64,000 bases of DNA from Legionella sp. (GTDB taxonomy: Bacteria > Pseudomonadota > Gammaproteobacteria > Legionellales > Legionellaceae): the NCBI GenBank assembly GCA_002786165.1, contig PEQK01000012.1, positions 186,001-250,000 on the forward strand, in the 5' to 3' direction. Position numbers and translations under genes: made by a program. Under the pieces are notes generated by a model. It worked only from the letters and a program-made list of their open reading frames with translations, did no database searches and had not been told where the DNA came from. Numbering within the stretch: position 1 is the first letter of the stretch; every line of letters starts with the position of its first letter. Of this stretch, positions 46,992-56,759 are shown piece after piece.

Positions 46992-49259
46992 TTAGTCTGC
47001 TTTGGTATATCCGCAGCCGGGGTGCGGACAGACGATCTGGCGACCAGAGCGCTTCGTTTCTTTGACCGTCAATAGGGGCCAGGCGCAAGAAGGACAAGGT
47101 TGATCAATCGGTTCATTCCATAAGGCATAATCACATTTAGGATAGGCGCCGCAAGAATAAAAAATCTTACCTTTTCGCGATTTTCGTTTGACGATATTAG
47201 CTGCTTGGCATTTTGGACAAAGCACAGCCGTATCCATGGGTTTTTCTAAAGGTTCAATGAATTTACACTCAGGATAATGGCTGCATCCAATAAAACGGCC
47301 ATAGCGACCCGCTTTGATATGCAAAGGATGCGCGCAGTCAGGACACACTCGTCCTTCTACCAGCTCTGGTTCAGAAGATTCTGACGACGCATTGCCCAAG
47401 TCTTTCGTATAATCACATTCCGGATAAGCAGTACAGCCAATAAAACGTCCGCGTTTCCCCAAACGTATGGCCAATGGCTGTGTGCATTTGGGACAAGCTT
47501 CTTCTAAGATTTCAGTGGTCACATCTTTACGTTGGACTTGTTCATCGATCAAATCAACTTGTTGAATAAACGGTTGCCAAAATTCATTTAAAACAGGCAC
47601 CCATTCTTTTTCGCCTCGAGCCACAGCATCCAAAGTATCTTCAAGTCCTGCAGTAAATTGATAATCGACATACCGGGTAAAATATTCGGTTAAAAATCGA
47701 CTCACAATCCGGCCAACATCGGTTGGGAAAAACCGTTTTTTATCAACAATGACATATTCACGCTGCTGCAAAGTATTAATAATAGACACATACGTCGCAG
47801 GTCGTCCAATCTCAAATTCTTCCAAAGCCTTGACCAAAGAGGCTTCCGAATAACGCGGCGGTGGCTCCGTAAAATGCTGATTGGCTTCAATATCTAATAA
47901 TTGAACACGATCTCCTTTGACCAGGACAGGCAAAAGACTGCCCGTTTCATCTTGCGTGTCATCTCGTCCCTCTTCATACACTGCAAGAAATCCAGGAAAA
48001 GCAATGGTAGAGCCATTGGCACGGAATAAACCATCTCCCGCTTTTAAATCAATGGCAACTGTATCTAACAAAGCTTCTGCCATTTGACATGCCAATGTCC
48101 TCTTCCATACCAAGGTGTATAATTTTAATTGATCTGGCGTCAATGCCTTGGCCAACATGTCAGGGTTACGCTTGATCGAGGTAGGTCGAATTGCTTCATG
48201 TGCTTCTTGCGCATTTTTGGACTTTGATTTAAATACCCTGGGTGTTTTAGGACAATACGCTTCCTCATAATGCACAGGAATATAGGCACGAATCTCTTCA
48301 ATGGCTTCATTAGAAAGATTGACAGAGTCAGTACGCATATACGTAATCAAACCCATGGTTCCAGAACCAATATCAATCCCTTCATACAGCTGTTGCGCTA
48401 CCATCATGGTTTTTTTAGCCGTAAATCCTAATTTTCGTGCCGCCTCTTGCTGTAAAGTCGATGTAATAAAAGGTGCGGAGGGGTGACGTTTGCGTTGTTT
48501 TTTCTCAACCAACACAACTTCCAACGTACCATTCGCTTGTGACAATAGATGGGTTTTGGCTTCTTCAGCTTGAGCACCCTGTGTGATCGTAAATTGCTGC
48601 AATTTTTCTTGGCGAAGTTGGGTCAAACGGGCTTCAAATTTTGAGCTCTCGTGGTCGCATTGGGCGATGAGCTGCCAGTACTCTTGAGCGACAAAGCGCT
48701 CAATGTCTTCTTCTCGTTCCACAATCAAACGTAACGCAGGGCTTTGCACTCGGCCCGCCGAAAGACCACGGCGAATTTTTTTCCACAACAAAGGCGATAG
48801 ATTGAATCCAACCAAATAATCCAGAGCACGACGCGCTTGTTGTGCATTTACCAAATCCATCGAGATAGTCCGAGGATGCGCAATCGCTTCTTGAAGTGCA
48901 GATTTGGTGATTTCATTAAAAAATATTCGTTGTACGGTTTTATTTTTTAATAGATTTCTTCCTGCCATCAACTCTTGGACATGCCATGAAATTGCTTCCC
49001 CTTCCCGATCCGGATCCGTTGCCAACAATAAAACATCAGCCTTCTTCAAAGCTTTGGCAATGGCATCGACATGGCGGGAATTTCGTTCGATGGGTTGATA
49101 CGTCATCGCAAATTGATGTTCCGGAGAAACCGAGCCCTTTTTGGGAGGTAAATCACGCACATGGCCGTATGATGCTAAGACCTCATAATCATTCCCAAGG
49201 TATTTTTGAATGGTTTTGCATTTTGCGGGAGATTCAACGACGACCACATACTTAGACAT
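46992..49259 (-). CDS. topA: DNA topoisomerase I
   Basis: Relaxes negative supercoils through a 5'-phosphotyrosine intermediate. 755 residues from the ATG at 49259 (MSKYVVVVESPAKCKTI), which matches homologues better than an upstream start. The Toprim domain has EGEAISWHV with the DxD acid set, the active-site Tyr is in GLITYMRTDSVNLS (near residue 307), and the C-terminus carries four Cys4 zinc-ribbon modules (for example CPKC...FIGCTAYPEC). It follows smg and dprA in a conserved order. Confidence 0.96.
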   Translation of the reverse strand: MSKYVVVVESPAKCKTIQKYLGNDYEVLASYGHVRDLPPKKGSVSPEHQFAMTYQPIERNSRHVDAIAKALKKADVLLLATDPDREGEAISWHVQELMAGRNLLKNKTVQRIFFNEITKSALQEAIAHPRTISMDLVNAQQARRALDYLVGFNLSPLLWKKIRRGLSAGRVQSPALRLIVEREEDIERFVAQEYWQLIAQCDHESSKFEARLTQLRQEKLQQFTITQGAQAEEAKTHLLSQANGTLEVVLVEKKQRKRHPSAPFITSTLQQEAARKLGFTAKKTMMVAQQLYEGIDIGSGTMGLITYMRTDSVNLSNEAIEEIRAYIPVHYEEAYCPKTPRVFKSKSKNAQEAHEAIRPTSIKRNPDMLAKALTPDQLKLYTLVWKRTLACQMAEALLDTVAIDLKAGDGLFRANGSTIAFPGFLAVYEEGRDDTQDETGSLLPVLVKGDRVQLLDIEANQHFTEPPPRYSEASLVKALEEFEIGRPATYVSIINTLQQREYVIVDKKRFFPTDVGRIVSRFLTEYFTRYVDYQFTAGLEDTLDAVARGEKEWVPVLNEFWQPFIQQVDLIDEQVQRKDVTTEILEEACPKCTQPLAIRLGKRGRFIGCTAYPECDYTKDLGNASSESSEPELVEGRVCPDCAHPLHIKAGRYGRFIGCSHYPECKFIEPLEKPMDTAVLCPKCQAANIVKRKSRKGKIFYSCGAYPKCDYALWNEPIDQPCPSCAWPLLTVKETKRSGRQIVCPHPGCGYTKAD

Positions 49260-49403
49260 AATCCAACCTTTTGTAAACACAAGCATTCATCACAAACACA
49301 TCATTTATGATCAAAGGTGTGGGATGACACTAAAAATAGGTAACTCAACTGTAGAATAATTTGTACTTAGAATAAGTCAAGATTATCGAAAAAAAGCGTC
49401 ACC

Positions 49404-49850
49404 TCAGTGCAACGATAACCCGTCTTCTTTAAAATACAAAACAAGCTCAAGAAAAGCCAATTGAATAGGATCAAGCGTCTGAGCCAAAGTATTACGAATG
49501 GTCCATTTTGTTTCTTGTAAAGAGACAAATCTTGAATCAGAAAAAAACAATCGGTTCATGACCAATTCTAATGTGTGAGCAGGTACCACACCAAGTGCAC
49601 CAAGACGCACGATGAACTGATAACTTGCTTTGGTCAATTTCATTTGTTCGTCAAGAGAAAATATACGCATCGCCTTTTGGCTTGCTTCCTTGACCACTTT
49701 GATTTCTAACCCTACTTTCGTTTCAGTTGAAAGGATTTCGCTCGATTTGGATTCGCGAAGGGCAACATCGGTTAACTCTTGCTTTTCTTTCAGCTGAGTC
49801 AAAGTTTTTTCAAACAAACTTAATAAAATTTCAAATAAGCTAGCTTTCAT
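49404..49850 (-). CDS. smg: Smg-family protein (DUF494)
   Basis: 148 residues, mostly helical, family of unknown biochemical role that travels with dprA and topA in gammaproteobacteria. The KASLFEILLSLFEK start and the C-terminal LDPIQLAFLELVLYF segment are typical. The ATG at 49850 overlaps the dprA stop as TAATG, so translation is coupled; longer in-frame starts would lie inside dprA. Confidence 0.9.
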   Translation of the reverse strand: MKASLFEILLSLFEKTLTQLKEKQELTDVALRESKSSEILSTETKVGLEIKVVKEASQKAMRIFSLDEQMKLTKASYQFIVRLGALGVVPAHTLELVMNRLFFSDSRFVSLQETKWTIRNTLAQTLDPIQLAFLELVLYFKEDGLSLH

Positions 49851-50923
49851 TATCGACACCTCATATAGCCACCTGGAACCGCTTGAATAGAACCTTGTAA
49901 TTCTAATTCTACAATTCCACACAAAACATCGTCTAAAACAAGACCACTTCGATCCAAAATAAGATCGATTGTTGTCAATTCAAACCCAATATAAGACAAC
50001 AAACTATGATTGTCGCATACCTTTGAGAGAATTGGTACGTCTTTTGGGGAAAGCCTTTGCTCTACACCCATCCCTTCTCTCACATCTTGTACGGACATGA
50101 TCAAACCAGCACCCTGTTGCAATAAACGATGACATCCCCGTGCTTGCACATGATGAATAGAGCCAGGAATAGCAAATACATCCCGATTTTGCTCCATTGC
50201 ATATTTCGCAGTGATCAAAGAACCCGATCTAACTGCTGCCTCAACAACCAAAGTGGCCGAAGATAGACCTGATATTATACGATTTCTTCTGGGGAAATGT
50301 CCAGCATTTGGGGGACTATTTAGGGGGAATTCACTCACTAAGGCCCCTTGTGCGGCAATTTGATCAGCCAAGGCCCGGTGACGATAGGGATAGATGTGAT
50401 CCATGCCTGTGCCCATAACTGCCACTGTTTTTCCGTTAGCAGCCAAACACCCAGCATGAGCGTGCGCATCGATGCCCAAAGCCAACCCACTGACAATCAC
50501 AAGAGGAGTTTGCGCCAACTCATACGCAAACTGCCAAGCTGTTTCAGCACCCATCACACTCGGATGCCTGGTGCCTACCATGGCAATACTGGGTTGGGTT
50601 AAACAGTCCATATCTCCACGGACATACAAAATAAAGGGCGGATCATAAATTTCGGCCAGGAGTGCAGGATAATTTGCGGTACCACGCACGATGATGTGGT
50701 GTTCAGACCCTTGCATCCAAGCCAAATCAGCATCGATATGGCGCATATCAAACGTCACAATGCTTTGCGCAATTGGCTCGGATAATCCCAATTGTTTGAG
50801 TTCCTGGAGTGACGATCTAAATAAATCGGCCAAATCGGGCCAATACTGTAAGCACCGTGCGATTCGACGGGGGCCAAGGCCTGGGATGCGATTGCATGCC
50901 AGTAAATAAGGAAAATTATCCAT
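49850..50923 (-). CDS. dprA: DNA processing protein DprA
   Basis: Loads RecA on incoming single-stranded DNA during natural transformation. 357 residues. The Rossmann-like core shows MVGTRHPSVMGAETAW, SGLALGIDAHAHAG, VMGTGMDHIYPY and FPRRNRIISGLSS. N-terminal SAM-like and C-terminal winged-helix domains are both present. It begins the dprA-smg-topA run. Confidence 0.95.
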   Translation of the reverse strand: MDNFPYLLACNRIPGLGPRRIARCLQYWPDLADLFRSSLQELKQLGLSEPIAQSIVTFDMRHIDADLAWMQGSEHHIIVRGTANYPALLAEIYDPPFILYVRGDMDCLTQPSIAMVGTRHPSVMGAETAWQFAYELAQTPLVIVSGLALGIDAHAHAGCLAANGKTVAVMGTGMDHIYPYRHRALADQIAAQGALVSEFPLNSPPNAGHFPRRNRIISGLSSATLVVEAAVRSGSLITAKYAMEQNRDVFAIPGSIHHVQARGCHRLLQQGAGLIMSVQDVREGMGVEQRLSPKDVPILSKVCDNHSLLSYIGFELTTIDLILDRSGLVLDDVLCGIVELELQGSIQAVPGGYMRCR

Positions 50924-50966
50924 AGTATTTCCATATCAGTGTTGTACATGTCCTTCAGACTGCTCT

Positions 50967-52880
50967 TTACAGAGGCCTGCTTCCGTTAGGAGATGTTACA
51001 ATGTAAGGTTGGTTCTTTAGAGAGAATAACGCAGAATCCAATTTACCAATAGCCTTATCTATCGAAATTCTGTGCTTTATATTTGTTATTTCATTAAAAT
51101 TTTGCTGTGTGATCAAGGCTGCGCAAGTGTCTATAAATAGTTTGTTCCGTGTGGATACATCAGAGGTATTATCCAACAAGAAAGCACGTTCTGCAGCAAA
51201 TAATAAATCTATCCACTTGATGACACAAGGATAGGTACGGCCAAACAAATTATAAATACACATCAAATGTTGGTGAAAATTCAATGCGGCCTCAATATTT
51301 TGCATTTCTTCTATCAGTTTTTTATTAGTCACTATAGACCTTGTCCATATGCCATGAGAATTGGAGCAGTTTAAAACATTTAATAAAAGCGTGAGAATTT
51401 TCTCACAATCACGTGTCCTGATTGCCCAATCTAAGGCATCATGGGGCGCTTGCGAAGAACATATAAGTGGATCAGCATGATATTGTAATAAAAGCGCTAC
51501 TATATCTGTTTTACTTTGCATCACTGCCAAAGTAAGTGAAGTACTTGGGTGACACGTATTCAAAACATCCTCACGTAGGGACTCATCAAACAAATCATCC
51601 AAAAAAAACTGTAATCCTCCGGGATCGTTATCATGAATAAAATGTAAGATCATATTAAAATATAGTAGCTCCCGGGAGGAAGGATTTTTTGTAAAAGCAT
51701 TATTTAGTTTTTCGCTATATTTACCCATTATATTCAAATCCACAGCTTCTAAAGGAAATTGATAATTATCAAAAAAAGAAATGAATGGTAAAATCTGAGG
51801 CGTTATCAATGCATATAATGACTCATCTTGTATTTGATCGTGTGCATAGTAAAGCGCACATAAGGCCTTATAAATATCATCATCACTATTCCAATAATAG
51901 CTTAAAAAGTATTGATATTTAGTGAGGAGCTGTCCTTCGTAACAAGGCTCATTAATGATATCGGTCCAAATCTGTTCACTTCCTTTAGAAAGACGACGCT
52001 TATGAGTTGTCGTGTGGGTCGCCATATCCGTATCAATCAAATAAGTTTTTTGATGATCTTTCTTAAAATTGTCTCGAATCACCGAATCAGCCACAATGCG
52101 ATGATGTTCTTTAAAGAGTCGAATCATTTCATCAATGATGTCTTCTGAGCTAGGATTTTGAGCAAAAAAAGGCATAACCAATGTCCAATCATCCGCATGG
52201 TACACAGGTAAATTTGGATAAAAAGCGTTTAAAAGTCTGGCTGCACGATCTTTTTTATTATAACTAACGGGTAAAATATTGCATTGAAAGTGTAATAGTT
52301 TGCAAACTGTCTGTAAGCGTATTAAAGTTTTTGTGGTTAATTTATAAGCACCCGCTATTGTTTTTGAATTGCACAAATCAGTGTCTATGATCATGTTTAA
52401 TGTCGAATCCTTGACACTGATTCGCCGAGGGTTCTGAGAAAATGATAAATCCACAACATACAATCCATCACCACACAGCACCAATAAATAAGAAACATCT
52501 TTTGATTCCGATAAAATCTCATTTGAATTTTTGCTTTGATCCGCACAAAGAGATACCGTCAAGTTCTGCGAAGAAATACAGCATTCAAAGCGCTGCTGCG
52601 CATAATAAAATCTCCATCGCTGCTCAAGCTCAGTAGCACGGTATAAAAAAATATTATCCTCAGGAAAACTGTCTTTTTTTACAAAGAATTGAGCACGTTT
52701 TCCAAAAAATGAATGCTCTTGTTTAGAACGAAACACACGATTATAAGTCCCTTCTCCCAAATACACCCATGCGTCAGGATCTTCTATGAGAGCTTGTATT
52801 AAGGAATCTTGGCGATGAGGATCATCGGACACAGATAAATCAAAAGGACGAGACCATTTTTCAGTAGAATCAACAGACAT
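50967..52880 (-). CDS. Putative protein-kinase-like/ankyrin effector candidate
   Basis: 637 residues from the start used here. The N-terminal part has a kinase-like order: glycine-rich loop GEGTYNRV (42-49), a Lys pair after a beta strand (FFVKK, 65-69), a hinge-like WTLVMPFF (232-239), a catalytic-loop-like ADSVIRDNF (264-272) and a DFG-like IDTD (282-285). Near 450-510 an ankyrin-type segment is visible (TSLTLAVMQSK, then IVALLLQYHADPL). Kinase-ankyrin fusions are typical of host-directed Legionellales effectors; secretion is not shown. No strong Shine-Dalgarno marks the start; ATGs at 52880 and 52910 and a TTG at 52979 compete. Confidence 0.72.
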   Translation of the reverse strand: MSVDSTEKWSRPFDLSVSDDPHRQDSLIQALIEDPDAWVYLGEGTYNRVFRSKQEHSFFGKRAQFFVKKDSFPEDNIFLYRATELEQRWRFYYAQQRFECCISSQNLTVSLCADQSKNSNEILSESKDVSYLLVLCGDGLYVVDLSFSQNPRRISVKDSTLNMIIDTDLCNSKTIAGAYKLTTKTLIRLQTVCKLLHFQCNILPVSYNKKDRAARLLNAFYPNLPVYHADDWTLVMPFFAQNPSSEDIIDEMIRLFKEHHRIVADSVIRDNFKKDHQKTYLIDTDMATHTTTHKRRLSKGSEQIWTDIINEPCYEGQLLTKYQYFLSYYWNSDDDIYKALCALYYAHDQIQDESLYALITPQILPFISFFDNYQFPLEAVDLNIMGKYSEKLNNAFTKNPSSRELLYFNMILHFIHDNDPGGLQFFLDDLFDESLREDVLNTCHPSTSLTLAVMQSKTDIVALLLQYHADPLICSSQAPHDALDWAIRTRDCEKILTLLLNVLNCSNSHGIWTRSIVTNKKLIEEMQNIEAALNFHQHLMCIYNLFGRTYPCVIKWIDLLFAAERAFLLDNTSDVSTRNKLFIDTCAALITQQNFNEITNIKHRISIDKAIGKLDSALFSLKNQPYIVTSPNGSRPL

Positions 52881-53027
52881 ATTTACACCAAAATTATTCA
52901 CTGTGTGCATATTACGAGAGCTATTGAAAATAATCAAACAAGATCTGTTTATTTGTTCCGCATCTTCGCTCTTTTGCAAAAATTGGGTATACTTTAGCCC
53001 TAACCGATCGCAAATATGGAGAATCCC

Positions 53028-53510
53028 ATGGCAAGAGGCGTCAATAAAGTCATTTTAATTGGTCACATTGGTGGTGATCCAGAAGTTCGATATATGCCAA
53101 ACGGCAATGCCGTGGCAACCATTTCTGTAGCAACCACAGAAGCTTGGAAAGACAAGCAAACAGGCGAAAAACAAGAGCGCACCGAATGGCATCGAGTGGT
53201 TTGTTTTAATCGCCTTGGAGAAATTGTAGGTGAGTATGTACGTAAAGGCTCAAAACTGTATGTAGAAGGCAGTTTACGCACCCGCAAATGGCAAGACCCA
53301 CAAGGCCAAGATCGTTATACAACAGAAATCGTAGCATCAGATATTCAAATGCTAGATGGCAAAGGTATGGGCGCTGGCTCACAAGATATGCCAACTCAAC
53401 AAGCCTATCAACCAGCTCAAACCAGCCGCCCTCAAGCGTCTTCTCCGCCACCCAACAACAGCGCACCTCGAGAAATTTTTGAAGAATTGGACGATGATAT
53501 TCCGTTCTAA
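53028..53510 (+). CDS. ssb: Single-stranded DNA-binding protein
   Basis: 160 residues. The OB-fold (about 1-110) starts [22 protein letters not shown], with [15 protein letters not shown] and [15 protein letters not shown] Gln/Pro-rich linker leads to the acidic tail DDDIPF that binds partner proteins. GGAG 6 nt before the ATG at 53028 selects this start over the ATG at 53016. Confidence 0.96.
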   Translation: MARGVNKVILIGHIGGDPEVRYMPNGNAVATISVATTEAWKDKQTGEKQERTEWHRVVCFNRLGEIVGEYVRKGSKLYVEGSLRTRKWQDPQGQDRYTTEIVASDIQMLDGKGMGAGSQDMPTQQAYQPAQTSRPQASSPPPNNSAPREIFEELDDDIPF

Positions 53511-53532
53511 ACGTTGCAACTAGAATATCCCT

Positions 53533-53568
53533 CTTGATGACGCGTTGATGCAGCAACGCGTCATCAAG
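53533..53568. repeat. 15-bp perfect inverted repeat after ssb
   Basis: Arms 53533-53547 and 53554-53568 (cttgatgacgcgttg and its complement) with a 6-nt loop. A 12-nt match to the arm, cttgatgacgcg, recurs at 60639-60650. There is no immediate T-run, so it is more likely a dispersed palindromic repeat than a simple terminator. Confidence 0.6.
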
Positions 53569-53671
53569 GATTTACAGAAAATCATACCATTATTATTTTT
53601 ATGCCTTTTCGATCATATCCATCATCATGAGCTATAGTTATAAAACCGATATTGCTTGTTAAGGATCGATC

Positions 53672-54898
53672 ATGTGGGGCAACCTACTGCTGATCTTCAC
53701 TGTTGCCTTGTATACTTTTGAGTACATACCCTCTCCATCTATCTCGGCTGTTCCGCTAACCATTCAAAATGTCATTGAAAACTCAGCAAATATACCCTCA
53801 CCTCCCCCCCTTCAAAATAAACGTATAGGGACTTGGCTCTATCAAAACGGGTTTGATCTCAACCCTCAAGTGATTGCAACATTAGAAACTATTCTAGAGT
53901 ATGCGGATACCAATCAAATCGAACATAACCAAATGATTACGTTAATTGATTATTCCATCCCAGCAAATCAAAAAAGACTCTGGGTACTGGATTTGAATAC
54001 GCAACAAGTTTTATTTCATACCTATGTGTCACATGGCATCAAATCAGGTACATTAAAAACCAATTTCTTTTCAAACCGCTTTGACAGCAAAGCAAGTTCC
54101 ATTGGCGTGTATCGAACCGATAAACCGTATTATGGGCGTCACGGATTATCTTTAAAATTGAATGGATTAGACCAAGGATTTAACGATAATGCCGAGTCAC
54201 GCGCTATTGTGATGCATGGTGGTTGGTATGTGGAAGAGTCTTTTATTCAAAAATATGGCCGCGCAGGACGTAGCTGGGGTTGTCCAGCTGTACCGGATGA
54301 GCTAATCACCCCTATTATCAATAGCATCAAAGACAAAACGTTGGTCGTAGTCTATTATCCCAATGAAGACTGGTTTAAAAAGTCTAAATTCCTCAAGCAT
54401 GATGGGCATGACGTATTGATCCAAACAGATAATCATCCAGTCTCTGTGTTACAAGAATCCGAAGCACCCGAAGATGTACTATTAGCGCAACTCCAGAAGA
54501 AAAACAAATACCATGAAACTGAAGCGATTTTGGTCATGCCTGCTGATCGTTACAGCATATTATTTCATACAAATGCGCCTCTAAAGCGTATGCTGCGTCG
54601 ACAAATTGAGCAACAAGAATATATTGCTTTATCTAAAAATGAATTCGATCAACTTTTGGCGCAAAACCAACAAAACCCCGATATATTACAAGATATCTCT
54701 TTTGTGGTCCCTCAAATCATTATGACCCGCGGCTATTATGCAACGGAAATGAACAAAATACAGTTAGGAAAAATTCTCACTGTACAACCACAGAGTCATT
54801 TAGCCTCTGCAGTAGATGTTTATACGATCCATTTTGATAATCAATCTTCCGTTCAAATCAAAACCAGCCATCGTTTTATTCGTTGGTTGGGTTTGTGA
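53672..54898 (+). CDS. L,D-transpeptidase catalytic-domain (YkuD_2-like) protein
   Basis: 408 residues. An N-terminal hydrophobic segment (about 3-20) is a signal or anchor. The central domain has VMHGGWYVEESFIQKYGRAG and the catalytic SWGCPAVP (Cys near 204), the pattern of murein L,D-transpeptidase catalytic domains. A C-terminal extension of about 160 residues follows. It probably acts on peptidoglycan in the periplasm, as cross-linker or hydrolase. Its 3' end overlaps hemH by 23 bp, tail to tail. Confidence 0.85.
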   Translation: MWGNLLLIFTVALYTFEYIPSPSISAVPLTIQNVIENSANIPSPPPLQNKRIGTWLYQNGFDLNPQVIATLETILEYADTNQIEHNQMITLIDYSIPANQKRLWVLDLNTQQVLFHTYVSHGIKSGTLKTNFFSNRFDSKASSIGVYRTDKPYYGRHGLSLKLNGLDQGFNDNAESRAIVMHGGWYVEESFIQKYGRAGRSWGCPAVPDELITPIINSIKDKTLVVVYYPNEDWFKKSKFLKHDGHDVLIQTDNHPVSVLQESEAPEDVLLAQLQKKNKYHETEAILVMPADRYSILFHTNAPLKRMLRRQIEQQEYIALSKNEFDQLLAQNQQNPDILQDISFVVPQIIMTRGYYATEMNKIQLGKILTVQPQSHLASAVDVYTIHFDNQSSVQIKTSHRFIRWLGL

Positions 54899-55877
54899 TG
54901 AGACGAACCAGCGCATCAGACCAAATATCATTGGCATTTAAGCAAGGAATCAACGTCAATTGCGTCCCACCGAGCTCCTGCCAGAACTCACGCGCACGAA
55001 TGCCAATTTCTTCTATGGTTTCAAGACAATCTGCAACAAAAGACGGACAGGCAATAGCAATATTTTTGATGTCGCGCGCAGCAAGCTCTCTCAACATAGG
55101 TTCCATATAAGGTTGAATCCAAGGCGTACGTCCAAGTCTAGATTGAAAAACCGTGGTATAACGAGCAGCTGGTAATTGCAAAGATTGTGCCAATAAAGAG
55201 GATGTTTTATAACATTGTGCGCGATAACAATCCGGCATCGACTGAGAAGAAACATCGCAAGATTTGTCACAAATCTTCTGACATCCCATCTGCCGCAAAT
55301 GCTGTTCCGGCAAACCATGATAAGAAAAAATCAGCATCTCGTGATCAGCCACATAAGGCTGTATCAAAGTTGCTTGGGCTTTTATAAAAGCAGGATGATC
55401 GTAAAACTGACGGATCACAGTTAATGACGGAATCACTGTTTTTTTAGCCAGCTGCTGTAAAACCGTTTCTAAACTAGAGCCTGTTGCAGCAGAGGAGTAT
55501 TGAGGATACAACGGCAAAATGGTCAAGTGGTCACAAGTCCGAAGTAGGCCTAACGCATTGTCGATACTTGGATGGCCATAACGCATACCTAGCGCTACTT
55601 GATAAGTGTCACCTAATTTATCTTGTAATGTTTGACAAAGTGCCTCTCCGTGAAACCGCAACGGCGATCCTTGTTTTGTCCAAATGGATTGATAAGCATG
55701 CTGGGTTTTAAAGATTCGAAAAGGTAAAATGAATCCATATAACAATACATACCGTAAAATCGCCGGCAAAGAAATAACACGTTTATCGGCTAAAAATATA
55801 CGTAAGTATTGCCATACACCCCATAAAGTAGGAGCGTTTGGAGTCCCCAAATTAATCAGTAATACGCCTTTTTTCAT
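54876..55877 (-). CDS. hemH: Ferrochelatase
   Basis: Inserts Fe2+ into protoporphyrin IX, the last step of protohaem synthesis. 333 residues. GVLLINLGTPNAPT at the N-terminus and LIFSYHGLPEQHL with the catalytic His are typical. A cluster of cysteines (GCQKIC, CDKSC, DC then CYRAQC) follows that loop. The Glu of the metal path lies in CLETIEEIGIRA. Confidence 0.94.
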   Translation of the reverse strand: MKKGVLLINLGTPNAPTLWGVWQYLRIFLADKRVISLPAILRYVLLYGFILPFRIFKTQHAYQSIWTKQGSPLRFHGEALCQTLQDKLGDTYQVALGMRYGHPSIDNALGLLRTCDHLTILPLYPQYSSAATGSSLETVLQQLAKKTVIPSLTVIRQFYDHPAFIKAQATLIQPYVADHEMLIFSYHGLPEQHLRQMGCQKICDKSCDVSSQSMPDCYRAQCYKTSSLLAQSLQLPAARYTTVFQSRLGRTPWIQPYMEPMLRELAARDIKNIAIACPSFVADCLETIEEIGIRAREFWQELGGTQLTLIPCLNANDIWSDALVRLITNPTNE

Positions 55878-55959
55878 GATGGTTAAAATACCTTAAATCC
55901 ATAAGAAAAAGCATGTTATTCTAATTTTGATAAAATCACAAAAAAGAATGAATTTCGGG

Positions 55960-56715
55960 CTATTGAAATTGCGTAAAATATCTTTGGTAAATAGTGTCAT
56001 AGGTGCCATCGGCCATAATTTGTTGAATACACTCATTGATGCCTACCATAAGTCTTTGGTATTTTGGTGTCGCCATAATGCCATAGCCATTCCCAATTTC
56101 AACGACATTCCCAATAAATTTATACATATCTTTATTGGTATTAAACCAATAATTCACCCCCAATTGGTTGGCAAAAATCACATCAATTTCATTGTTTGCC
56201 AATGCTGCTAATAACTCAGACATGTTGAAATAACCTTTAATGGTCAGGGGTTGTTTGAACAAATGTTTGATATACATATCGGATTCAAGATTGACTTGGA
56301 ACGCACCCAACCGAACACCTATTCTTTTATTAGGGATATCAGCAAGCGTATTGATAGGGGAGCTTTTCAACGTCATGAATTTTGCATTACTGGGTAAATA
56401 AGGCAGGCTTAAAATCAGCCCATATAAACGAAAATTAGGGATGATGATGGTATCGATGGCCAAATCAATTTTCCCAGATTCTAAGGTGGTGATGATCTGA
56501 TTTGCCACCACAGATTGATAGGTACAAGTCAATTTCAATCTTGTACAAATTTCATTCATAATATCCAGCTCAAATCCGATGAAATGAGGCGTGTTGTCTG
56601 TTTTGGTCGACAGAGGAGGATTAATTTGATCCACACCAATGACAACCGATTCTGCATAAGCAAAATGGCTGGCATACAGTGCGATCAATCCCAAAAAAAC
56701 TCGTATCCATTGCAT
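55960..56715 (-). CDS. Periplasmic solute-binding protein (SBP_bac_3 family)
   Basis: 251 residues. A signal peptide spans about 1-21 (ending FAYA). The mature part has the amino-acid-binding fold, with FIGFELDIMNEICTRL and the IDLAIDTIIIP hinge. Such proteins bind polar amino acids or act as sensors. No ABC permease or ATPase gene is beside it. Confidence 0.85.
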   Translation of the reverse strand: MQWIRVFLGLIALYASHFAYAESVVIGVDQINPPLSTKTDNTPHFIGFELDIMNEICTRLKLTCTYQSVVANQIITTLESGKIDLAIDTIIIPNFRLYGLILSLPYLPSNAKFMTLKSSPINTLADIPNKRIGVRLGAFQVNLESDMYIKHLFKQPLTIKGYFNMSELLAALANNEIDVIFANQLGVNYWFNTNKDMYKFIGNVVEIGNGYGIMATPKYQRLMVGINECIQQIMADGTYDTIYQRYFTQFQ

Positions 56716-56759
56716 ACAATCTTCCCTGAATGTATCGACTTTTTTAATGGATCATCACA

